Shown here: in pieces, positions 39,201 to 51,200 of the stretch
How the letters are laid out: each line of letters starts with the position of its first letter
Position numbering within the stretch: position 1 is the first letter of the stretch
Source: Schistocephalus solidus
Lineage: Eukaryota > Platyhelminthes > Cestoda > Diphyllobothriidea > Diphyllobothriidae
DNA length: 64,000 bases
Assembly: GCA_017591395.1 (NCBI GenBank)
Contig: WEDG01003295.1
Coordinates: 124,001-188,000 of the forward strand
Direction of reading: 5' to 3'
Position numbers and translations under genes: made by a program
The notes under the pieces: model-generated
Database searches by the model: none
Seen by the model: the letters and a program-made list of their open reading frames with translations, nothing else
Told to the model about the DNA's origin: nothing

Positions 39201-42200
39201 CTCAGGATGAGTGACAGAATAGGGTATTTACTGCCCCAGTTGCTTCTGCTCCGTCAACGTAATGCCTATCCTACTTGAGTTTGGGAGAGCAAACTCCTGA
39301 TCATTGTGGCTCCTTCTTTGGCCAGTCAATAGTAAACACACTGGCGCCACTGTTTAATGTCCGCTGATTCCGCCCTCTATTGACTCCATGGAACATTCTT
39401 CGAACACGAATAAGAATAACCCTTATTTGCAGTGCCGTTGCAGCTCTCTTAGGAAATGATTTTCTCCCACCACATGAATTTCATCCTTACCTTTGGGTGC
39501 AGCCTTAACGGCTCATTTCGGGTTGTGTTTCTTCCTTCAAATCACAATATTAACTTAAGCGTCCAGGGTTTGCTAAGCAGATAAGCGCACTCAGTCGCCA
39601 GCAAGCCGGGGGAAACAGGATGCAGCTCGTCAATGCTGACAGCGTAGGGAAGACATGCGACACCTCGCACCTCGTTTTGCTGCTAATATCAACGCATGAA
39701 TTCAGTAGTCGTCAAGATGTATTTTCAACTAAGAGGGAAAAACAGGAACGACCACTGTTAGCTTCTTCGGCGTCCGTCATTTTCGAAGGAAATGGATTGA
39801 GCTGTCCAGGTCTGCTGTCGCGGATCGTCACCAATGGAGAGGCACAATCCGTGACATCATCGAGGCTGGCTAGATCAGGCATGATCGCAGCCGTAACAAG
39901 TACAAGTAAGTAGTATGCTCCACAGCAGTTTGGTGCAGGGTCGGTGGCTTGTGTTAGATTATAGTGAGAGTAGTCTTAAACTGCATCTACCTCATTCTCT
40001 GTTCCACTCCTCCACCTGGACCTGGTGTCAAGACATAGTCAAGAAGACCGGAGATGGGAGAGGACGCAGGCTCACTCACCGTTGCATAACACAAACAGGA
40101 ACACTACGATACGAGGGAGGGAGGGAGGGGCGGCTCGGATCCCAGCTGAGTGGGAGTGCCATAAAGGCCACATTAAGGAGCCATTGCAGCCTGACTCTCA
40201 GTCCGCCAGTCAGCCACTCCTCACACACACTGGGCTGACCACACAGTCCGAGTTATCCCGTCAGTTGACTACCTTCCAAGCCACGGCTTTAAGCGCACCG
40301 TGATAGTTTAGAGCGCGTCAGATTGTTTGTAGTGAGGAAAATGTGCTGTCGTCGTCCTCACTCTCTCCCCCACCCCCCAGGATCAGGCCACAGTTCGAGC
40401 CGGTTAGTTGTCTGATGTGGGAGTGGGCGCATTGTCTGACGGATCGCTCGCGGATTGAAACCCACTAATGCCTTTGCGCTGTCCCTTTAACAGATCTTGG
40501 ACTCGCTGATGCGTCAGAAACGCAGCCATCATATAATGTCGCTATGTATGAGCTCTGATCTATTGCAACTCACTAGTGAGCTCTTTTTGATGTCATTATT
40601 GCATATGTATGAAAAACTACCAGTTCAGCTACCTAGTGCATATGTCCCAGTGGGGAAAATTAACGATTCCATTGGGAATCCGAGCTGAATGACATATTTT
40701 GTTGTACACAATAAGGAGCGTTCAGTTTGGTTGGGACACCAACCTCAGCATTGTATTTGGGGGAAGGGATTTTTCTCTTCTCCCTCGATGACCCCACACC
40801 CTACTTCAAAATTCCATATTTGTGCTCCTTATGGTGTTTTCGAGGCAGCTGACGCTCTTCTGTCTGGGCAAACCTGTGGAAGAGGTTTCATGATGTGTGC
40901 CATCAAGTATTTGCCTATCTCCGTTTGATGGATTTGTTTCATAGGGTGAGAGGAAGAGAGAGGATGGAGAGAAATTTATGCTTTTCGGCGCTATCCACCA
41001 TTTGTCTTTCATCTGATTCCTGTCCCGCTGTAGGAGCCGACTGGCTACATCTTAGTTTTGACGAAAAGTAGGTGATTTGTTAAGCAATAGGTTTTAGGCA
41101 ATCATCAAAGTCGTTTGAGTTATTTATACCGTGTTGACATCTTTAAGGCAACGTAGTCGAAAAATGTATAATTCACCATAAGGACAGCACAGATACTAGT
41201 TAAAAGCCTAGACACGTGTTTAATCGATTTTATTCTGCTGCATGACGCAGCTGCGAGAGGGGTTCGACCCATCAGTGGTAGTCTATACCGCAAAACCGTC
41301 GCCTTTTAGGCAGCACTGGTGCCTTCTGCTGGGTACCCCATTTGACCTACTGAAACTTGGTCTACTTTCTGTCAAGTCTGTTGCGCATTAAACCTAAACT
41401 AAATCCTTTTGATATTCCTTACTTATTTAAGTCTGCTCTGGAGTCGTAACTCTCCTAGTCTCATTGACGCCTTGTAAATTGCTATTCAAAGCCTTCCCTT
41501 TGCTGGCGTGGGTTCGAATTCCGCCGAGGCCGCCGAGTTTTTCACAAGTGGGTCAACAGAATTGCTATTCAGTTGAAAATCTGATCTTGCCAGTTACTTC
41601 ATGAACCTGATCTCTTTTTCCAGGACTGTCCCTTTGGTTTTGGAGAAGTGCATCACGGAGCTGGAGCGTCGAGGAGGTTTGAACTTTGAAGGTGTTTTCC
41701 GCGTTCCTGGGAGCCATGAGGTGGTTGAAGCCTTTCGTATCGCCCTCGATAAGGGTAAGCTGAACTTGCGTTATTCTTTTCTAGTTTGCATGTCAGTACG
41801 TCAAAATATAAGCATGATGTTACTTTATTTCAGGTAAAAAGAATTTGGTATCACTTTTCAGTATGTTTTCCCTTCCACCTTTAGCTTTTTTGACCACGTG
41901 GAGCTTCTTGAACAACTTCCCGGATGTTTCGACCCTCCTTGAAGCCGCATATCTGAAACCGCCCCATTACTGCCAAACCCTAGTTGAATTCGTCCCATGT
42001 TCAGATGTCCGAAGGGCAGATAATCACTTGGTGTACCATCCAAGCTGTAGGGCTCTAAAACTGGAATCGGAGTTCGGCAAATTATTGTGGCTCATATAAA
42101 TTGGGATTTCAGATCAGGTTAATCACGATGTCCACATCCATCTTCAGTCTTCTTGATCTAGTCCTGCTACTGGAACCAGATTTGGGAGAGGTGTAGAGAG

Positions 42201-45200
42201 ATTGAGTTATATGCTGCAAAAGTTTCCTTATATTCGACCATTACTCGAAAATTGTTCTTACTACCCCAGTAGAAACACTTCTCGTGGATTCCAACGGAAA
42301 CATCATATGGAAGCTTGAGAATAAACTTGATTCTGCGCTTTTTACTTGTCTCCGTGTTTCGTCTATTATATGTGCTTGTATATTTCCCATTTATGCGATG
42401 ACCGTCTTTTATGGGAAGCTCTTAGTTAATCCTGAAATTCTCCGCACAATGGTATGATCGCCTATAGCGGCCATCTCTGGCTTATTTAGCGCCAATTCCT
42501 GGGTTAGTACACGGAGGACCTGAGGTATCAATCCAAGTTCATATGAACATTGAGTTTATCTCTCAACCAGTTGAGCCACGGACTCCCTTGTCGGCTGCAA
42601 TCGAAGTATCGAAAATTCAATTTGAGTGGCGTTCATAGATTTGGAAAACTTACAGGATGGAGTAAATGCGTTGTATTTTTTCCTTAGAACCTCAGTTTAT
42701 GTCCCTCGCCGTCGTAGGCATAGATATATACAGTCAGTGCTGTCGATCTTAGTCTCTCTTCCTTCCTCCGCACACCAGTCGATTATCTAAGCCTGTCGGC
42801 CAACTAATGCTGAGATCGGACGCAGCCGATGGCAGAGTTAAACAGCCCGTTGGCGCGTCCCACTTGGCAGTTTTACCGTGTGCCCTACATCAAGGGAGCG
42901 CAGGGACAGTGACTTTCGCGTGAATTAGTTTATAGTTTTAGTTGACTTTCGAAGCATCTACGGCATCTCTCCTCCCCCACCACCACCTGGCGCCGGTGTC
43001 ATGACCAATTCGAGAAAGCTGGAGATGGAAGAGGGCCCAGGTGGCTAGCGCGGCCGTAGCCACCACAACTGGCTGCGATCTGACAGAGTGGGAGTGTCCT
43101 AGAGGCCACTCTAAGATGGAGCCATTGCAGCCTGACTCTCAGTCCACTAGTCAGTGACTCCACACACCAAGCACGCGCTGGACTAATTGCGTGGTCCGAG
43201 TTATTCCATCTGTCGGCAACTTTTTAGCGCAACATGATAGTTTCAGTCGCCTAAGATTGTTTATGGTGCGGAAAATACGTGAAGACGTTGACCTCACCCA
43301 TTCCCAGGCCTCAGCCATTGTCCCAGCCGATTAGTTGTCTGATGCAAGGAATGAACCTCTTCTACGCGTACCGCATACGCGTCATGATCCCCCAAATACA
43401 ACCCCCCCAGGTTTTTACATAATGGGTTTGGGTTGTTCGGACCTCGTATGCATAGGAGTGCCATAGAGGCTGTCCGGGGAAGGATCCAAGGCGTGCGATT
43501 CCCACTTACATGAGATGTACCGATTCCGTGCTTGTGGTGGTTGATGAAGGATGAGTTCGTGTGTGTTGTTTGTTCTGTTGAAGCTGCAATGGCTCCTTCT
43601 TAATGTGGCCTTTATGCCACTCCCACTCCGTGGGATCCGAGCCAGGTGTGGTAATACGCCCAGGGGATGACTCCGGCCGCGACAGCCACCTGCGTCCTCC
43701 CCCGCCTCCGGTCTTCTTGACTCTGTCATGACACTGGGTTCATGTGGGGAGGATGAGAGAGTGCGGTAGCTGCAGCGCAAGGCTACTATCAGTTTAAACT
43801 AATTCACGCGCAAGTCACCGTCCCTGCACCACCCTTCCGTGGAGCATACGGGGGACATCGTCGAAATCGACGGTTGAACTATCGAATGTATGTTAGTGCA
43901 CCGGACAGGGGCATTTGCAACTGCTTCAAACTCGTTTAAAGGCACAGTCTTTTTCTGCCAGGTTTATTAGAATGGGCGGTTAAATGGGGTTTCTTCTATG
44001 CTGATTTGCAACCAGAATGCCTCTTTCAATTTTACAAGCCCGGTGGGTATTACTTGCGACGCGTGCTGTTCGTATGCCTTGGATTATTCATATAAATAAC
44101 AAGTGTGTCACTCAATGCACCCTCATTCGATATTTTTCTTTACTTTGCGGACTATTCGCTACCCTACCGTATACGGCTGTCTTAACTGACATATTCTCGG
44201 ACTGCTTAAGTTGTGTGCTCTATGTCATCGCTGAAGATGTTTCCTCTCTGCCTCCCCTCTCCACTGCCTCACAGATTGCGAAGGGGTTGACCTCTCAGAA
44301 AAGCGGTGCCCAGACCCAAATACCATCACTAGCCTGATCAAATCTTTCCTCCGACAGTTACCTATTCCCCTGATCACCTACGAGACCTATCCCGAATTCA
44401 TTGAGGCTGTCCGTAAGTCTTCATACAGGGACGGAAAATAAAATTTTCTGTTTTTTTATATTCTGTAATCATCTTGTCCCACTCTCTTTCTAGTCTTTTC
44501 TGGGTAATTGAAGTACCTTATAGCTGGCTTTCCATTGGTACTTCTTAACCATTTTTACTGGTCTATGGTCCCCGTCTGGTCTTCTTCGAAAAACTTTAAG
44601 ATTCGAATTTAACTGAATTCCATACCGTATCTCAAACTACTGAGTAAGTCCTTCGGGAGGGATATAGACCGTTGCTGGACGTTCTCATGCCATTGGTAAA
44701 GGTTGATTGATGAAATCTACGGACTGGCATTTCCAGAATGAGAAAAAGAGCATATGCGAGGTCGTTGCAATTGACATTGACCACCGATGGCCCTGAAATG
44801 GCACAGTTGTAGCATACTGTTATTGTTGTTGTTGTTTACTGCGAGGCAGACTTGTGCGATTTTTATCTCTCAAAACTGCATGATCTCACTTACAAGGCAT
44901 TAACGACCAATGACAAGATTGAAGCCCCTTCGACGCGTACCACGCATGTGCCACACAAGTCATAAGTGATATCGTCATAAGCCCACATTTACAAAGGAAC
45001 CCTTGTTGTCTGGCCCTCAGTCCTAGATAAAACTGAGTTATACCCTCTGTTGACAAGGTCTGGTTTTTAGTGTGTGGTGTCAGTTAGCGTGCTTGGCTGT
45101 ATCGGAACCGACATGTCCGGTGCAGGCCAACTGGACAGGAGTTCGGACGCAGTGACTCTCGCGGTATCAACCGCATCCCACACGCAGTCATCTACATAGT

Positions 45201-48200
45201 CTACGTGTCGTTCGTTTTGCTGACCTTGGTCAACTTATGGTTACACGACTGACTATCCCAGCTGCTTGAGGTACGTGACAGACAGTGCGCCGATCAAGTG
45301 TGTTCCTCGGATTACGTAGGAGAATGTCTTAGATCCTCGTCCAAGAGAGTTTTGAGGCATGCTCACTGAAGTAAGTCGTATCTGTCAAGATGCGTTATAG
45401 AGATTCACCTAGTAAAACTCACCATACGCTGAAATATCAACCAGGAACACAACTTTAACATTTCATACGTCTCTCACATCGTCCGTGTACTACGGGCCAG
45501 AAAATCCCAATTTTTCACCATCTTATTCTGTGTTTACTGACGTATGTAATCTCTGTTGGCTTCAAACCCCAGTGGCGTACTCACAATTACCTCTTAATCT
45601 GATCTGTATTCGCAGTTGTAGTGGTGGTGGTGGAGTAGTAGTCGTAGTAGTAGTAGTAGTAGCAGTAGTAGTAGTAATTAGTTCAGCAGGAGGAGAACAT
45701 GTGCCTCACATTGTGGATTAAATTCGTAGCAGGTAGCTTCTAGACTCCGAAAAAGCACTAGCCACCAAACCACCTGCTAGAGCGTACCGTAGCAGTCCTC
45801 AAACGTGGCCTAGTTTTAGTTATAGTGCTTTCTCCGTCAGTTCTTTCCCAACTTCTCAATTTCATTGCATTCCAGCACGTGTTACTTTATATTAGGTTTT
45901 TCTGACTTTTTTTTACCTTCTAGGCAATGACGAGCTCTCGGAGGAGGAGAGGCTCCATCTTCTGAGGCAAACCATTCAGCGGTTACCTCCTGCACACTAT
46001 CACAGCCTGCGCTACCTCATGGGTCATCTCAACAGGTGAATCCTTGTTATATAGAATGCGCCCACATACAGTTTTGGGCACCATCGTCGGCATGGTTGAC
46101 CATGCCGGTTAAGAAGGGATGACAGTTCGACCGTCGATTTCGACGAGGTCCACCGTATGCTCCACACCAGGTGGTGCAGGGACGGTGACTTGCGCGTGAA
46201 ATAGTTTAAAGTGATAGTAGCCTTGCGTTGCAGCTACCGCACTCTCTCCTCGTCCCCCGCCTGAGCCCGGTGTCAAGACAGAGTCCAGAAGACCGGACAT
46301 GGAGAGGGTGCAGGTGGCTGGCGCGGCCGCAGCCGCCCCGAGGTGTACCACCACACCTGACTCGGATCCCATGGAGTGGGAGTGCCATAAAGGCCACATT
46401 AAGAAGGAGCCATTGCAGCCTGACTCTCAGTCCGCCAGTCAGCCACTCCACACAAAACACACATTGGGCTGACCACATGGTCCAAGTTATCCTGTCAGTT
46501 GGCAACCTTCCAAGCCACGGCTTTTAGCGCATCGTGATAGTTTCAAGCGTGTCAGATTGTTTATAGTTAGGAAAATGTGCTGAGCTGTCGGTCTCATTCT
46601 CTCTCCCACCCCCACAATCAGACCACCATCCGAGCCAGTCAGTTGTCTGAGGTGGGAGTGGGCGCATTGGCCGTCGGGTCTGCGTACCCGTCTTCGCGCG
46701 CCACAGCACGACCTGCCCCCCATAACGCACACACCAGGATTTACTTACTCAGGGGATATGGAGGAGCCATCGCCGTCTGACTCCCAGTCCACTGGTCAGC
46801 CACTCGACACAACACATACACTTGGCCGACGGCGTGGTCTGGTGTAAGCGTCAGCTTGGCAGCCTTCCAAGCCACAGTTTCTAGGAAATCGTGATTTTAT
46901 CAGGTATATTATGATGATTGTTCGAGTGTTGTCTATGTATTAGTGTAGATTATGTGCGCTGTTGTTACTTAGATTCCGGTGGTTTACCGGAGGTTGTCGT
47001 GGAGGCGCATGTGTCCTAATAGGCCCATGCGGTGTGTAAATGTGCGGGAGCAGTGAGGGCAGTGGAGGCGGGCGCGGCATCTGTATGTCGGAGCCCCAGG
47101 CACTGGTTCATCAGCCTCCGTGCGATGAGTGAATGCGCGAGGACAGTGAGGACAGTGGAGGCGAAGATCTCTGCTGTGTATTGTTGCTCCAGGCACTGGT
47201 TCACTAGTCTCTATACGACGGATTCGCAAGTGACCGACCAGGCCGGTGCGTGAGGTGAATGTGCGGTTGCATTGAGGACAGTTTAGGAGAGATTCCCCAA
47301 CGCTGATGGTGGTGGTAGTAGTGAAGGCGAAGGCGGTGGTTGGGTAACAGGCAATGAGTATTGGGATGTGGTCTTTATGTTGGTGGGAGTGATGGAATTG
47401 ATGCTAGAAGTGATGGTGGGGGAGTCTGAAGGAGGGTTAGCAGAATTTGACTTAGAAATATGAATTTTTGGATTGTTGGTGCATTGCGTCCGAAGATGTT
47501 CAACCAGGCTGATTCACGCGCGTAAGATGCGTTGACAGCGCGGGCATATTGGCAGGGCCTGGGCATTGATGATGTTGGTCCGGGGCGCTGGTGACTTTCG
47601 TGCCGCTCTTTTGGCCTTGGCAGTGGCGATCCGGTTGTCCTCATAGATTGCTGAACCAGTCTTCACTGATCTGGGGTAACTCACTTCCATTCAGGCCAGA
47701 CTGTATTGACTAATCGATTAGACCTTTTGAGCACCTCTCTATTGGGAATTTTGAAGCTTCTTTTTTTAAAGTCCTGTCAGTGGCCATCTAGTCTTAGTGG
47801 GTATAGGAGGAGGTAAGGAGAGAGAGAGAGGGGTGGATGGGATAAACGCAGTGCAAGTTTGCTTTACTGCAAAAAATTAATTTGGCAGTCACAACTCGGC
47901 CCTCTCCGTTGCAGTTGTTATAAGGCTCTCACACATTTACAGTGCTAGGGGTGTAGATTCTGGAACAATTGGCAGTGTATTGTTTCTTTGAGGCGTAAGA
48001 TGACGTCGCCCTCTTCATCAAAGCCGTAGGCTAAGTTGGATTTCAAAAATGCTGATCAGGTTTTCAGGAAATACCTTGACAGGTCTGAGCTGTGGCTACT
48101 AGTACTACTTAAGGGAGAGGAGAGGAATCTGAGAGACCGGAGATGCTGCTATTTAGTTCCGTAGCACACTCTGTTCAAGCGCATCGATTTTGTGCTCGAA

Positions 48201-51200
48201 TTGCTCTATTACTCATGCCTAATTGGCACACCCTTGTCAGCCCCACCGGCGGCTCGGGGGTAGTTAAGCGCAGTGAAAGCACCAAACCCTGGTGGATGCG
48301 CGCGCCTTGCCTCTTCCTGTGGAGTTTCAGTGCAGATGGGCTGGCGGCTGCTGGAGGAAGCGGCTGTCTGCGGTCAGGTTGGCGCCGTCCTCCCTGTCTT
48401 TGTGTGGAACAGCACGGCTTGCCTCCCCCGCCCTCTGCGAACGTCGGCAGTGGCTGGCCGACGAACGTCCTACCGTTTCATTTGTTCGGTATTGAATCGG
48501 CAACTAGTAGATGGGGTCGAAAGTATGGGCAGGGTAGCTTCGGGTGGCAACCATAGCGGTGTGCCCCAGTGTCTTCGCCTTCGCACTTTATCTTCACACC
48601 CGCCCCCTCTTTACGCACAGGAGAGTCGCAGCCAATCAGTCCTTATTTTACAGCGCTGACCTTACGTGCGACCGGTGCCCTGAATCTAATGAAATATTCA
48701 GAGGTTTACAAGGCAACAGCTCGCACGAGTTGTACAGTAGATTCCCTATGTCAGGAAATGTCATCCGAAATTTTGAAATGTGTTTTTGATTTAAACAAAT
48801 TATTTAAGTAGGGTTGTTGCATTGATTATCGTGCAGACTAATCCCAAGATATTTTAGTCACAGTAGGATGCCAGCTTTTGAAAGAGCTTCTTTCTGGCCT
48901 CGGAAAAAATATACCCCATAAAATTGGCTACTTAAGTAGTATGCAATTTTCTCATTGACTTTCAATGTTCTTATTCATCCAAATTTTCGTTACAAAAAGC
49001 ACACACACAAAAATATTATTTTTTGTACTCGTTTGCTAGCAAAGTACGTCTTCTTAACGTTCTATACTTAAGGAAAGGGTATCTTTCGGGTTTAAACAGT
49101 TTCTACTTATGAGATTTGTAAAGATCTTGGAATGTTCATCCATAATACATCGTATTTATTAATGTTGCCTACAATACATACAACATAATCCAAATCTATC
49201 ACAACATTTTATGAAAATCTGTCACCTCTTATTCAAACCTTAGAGAAATTTGTGATTTTTCTTTCCACAGAATGCATATGGCATGTAGTTTGGGATTAGG
49301 CTGCATGATAATCAGTACAACAATCCTACTTAAATGATTGGTTGTATGGAAAATACATTTCAGTTGACGTTTTATGAGATATGGAATCTACTGTGTATCT
49401 TTTTTTCCTTTTTAGGGCGAGAAACCGTATAGAAGTATTTTTAAATGGTTAAGTAAAAAATAAGAATTTTATTTGAAAGCGGATGTAATGCAATCAGCTA
49501 AATACTATACTACAACGGTGCAAACGAACTAGTCGACTTTAAAACCCGTAGTACTGTTGAACATCCGCAGATCACTGAGGTAATATTTGAGCAGTTTATC
49601 ATTTGGAGGTCGGGCAAAAATTGTGTGCTGTCTTTTTTAACAATCCACTTACTGTACTGCAAGCTTACTCTAAAATTTGGCCAATTTCTTTAATTTCATT
49701 GGTCTTTTGAATCGGAACGACGGCTCCCCCCTCCATTAACATATGGATATTTCCCGGTTGAAATCTTGGTCAACTGAAACTGCATTTTCTCTTTGTTTCT
49801 CCGTGATAATTAATGACAGCTTCCAAAAGTATTTAGTTCAACGATGGTGAAATCTTCTGTTTAAACTTGCTTACCGGGGAGTTTTCACTTAATAGTTTCC
49901 GTTTCAAATTGAGGGTCAACCATGCAATGGTATAGCTTTAGCAAAATGTAATGTACAACTAGAGGGCACACTTCCCTTGAATTACGTTGTTTTCATGATT
50001 ATCGAATTTATCGAAAAAAAAGGACTAGCACGTAGGCACTTAGATGCACTTTTAAACCATCACAGCCACTGCCCCTCCATTAGCGCCTCATACACCCTCT
50101 TATCTCCACCGGTAGTTGCCTAAAGTTAGGTCATCTGTCAGGTCGGTGTGACTGGCAATGGAGCTTCTGACTGCCGACGGGCTGTTGCTCCTATGATCAC
50201 ACAGCTCCCCTGAGGCAAAACTCACAGGTCTCATCTAGGCTCTTTCAGGCCGCCTGCAGGAAGACTGCCTAACCGTGAGAGGTTGTCTTGTCAGCTTGAC
50301 AGCATTACACCTTTCTGTCGTTCCTCTCCCCCGCCCCCTCCCCCCACAAACAGGATTTTCCGCTTCGTTTTAGTTTGGCATCCAAAAGCAGACGCTTTTA
50401 ATGTTCTCTGAGGAGCGCGAGTCATCATTTGCACCCGCGTGTAAACAATTCCAGTTACAGTATCGCCTGCCAAACCAGCAGCCAGTTATCAAATCTACAT
50501 CTCTCGCCACTAGTGCGTGTCTCTCGTGATCAAGTGACTGCTAATGTACTGTGCCTCATTGTAACCCACTCCTAATTGTACTGATATCTACGCCTATCTC
50601 TTACGAGTGTCATTCATTAAAAGGTCCCCTTGCCCGACTAGGCTAGGCTAGCCGCTGCTTCCGGTCTCGTTGCATTCTGTCAGCAGCAGTGCAACATAAT
50701 GGCTGCTGGCCAGTTTGACTTCAGAATGCGAACTACAGGTTGTAGGTGTTTCTATTTGCTCCCTGAGCGGACCACCTGGTAAATGCGCTGGATCAACACG
50801 GGGCTAGGTGAGGGAACGACAGGTGTTATTCACGATGCTCTTGCAAAAGTTGAGACCACACATGGGACGATGTTGCGGCCTCACGCTGCGCCAGCCACCT
50901 GTGCCAGTTCTCGCCTCCGGTCTTCTGGACTTGGTCGTGATACCGGGTCCAGGTATGGTAGGAGAAGGGTGTGGTATACGGATCGCAAGTCTACTTTCAC
51001 TATAGTCTAATTTACGGGCAAGTCACCGTCCTTGCTTCACCATGCTGTGGAGCACATGGTGGACCGCGTCGGCTACGTTGGTCGAACGCGTTTTTATACT
51101 GTTGGGTTTTTATTGGATTTTTTTTCCACAACACTACTCCCACAGCTGTTTTCATGTCCCCACCTCTTCTTCTTCTCTGTGTCTGTCAAGTTATTCGAGA

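Noticed and set aside
40497..40688. Alternative chimaerin exon after an acceptor-like CCCTTTAACAG
   Set aside because: There is no homology to any chimaerin region, and the exons on either side already join in phase without it.
44017..44337. + strand ORF of 106 codons overlapping a chimaerin exon
   Set aside because: Its frame differs from the RhoGAP frame; the conserved LPIPLITY lies in another frame starting at the 44275 splice acceptor.
48143..48659. Possible gene with three overlapping + frames
   Set aside because: Several frames are open at once because of base composition, none has a motif, and there is no splice context.
49417..49440. GEKPY motif suggesting a zinc-finger gene
   Set aside because: It is an isolated pentapeptide with no Cys or His pairs around it and a stop soon after.
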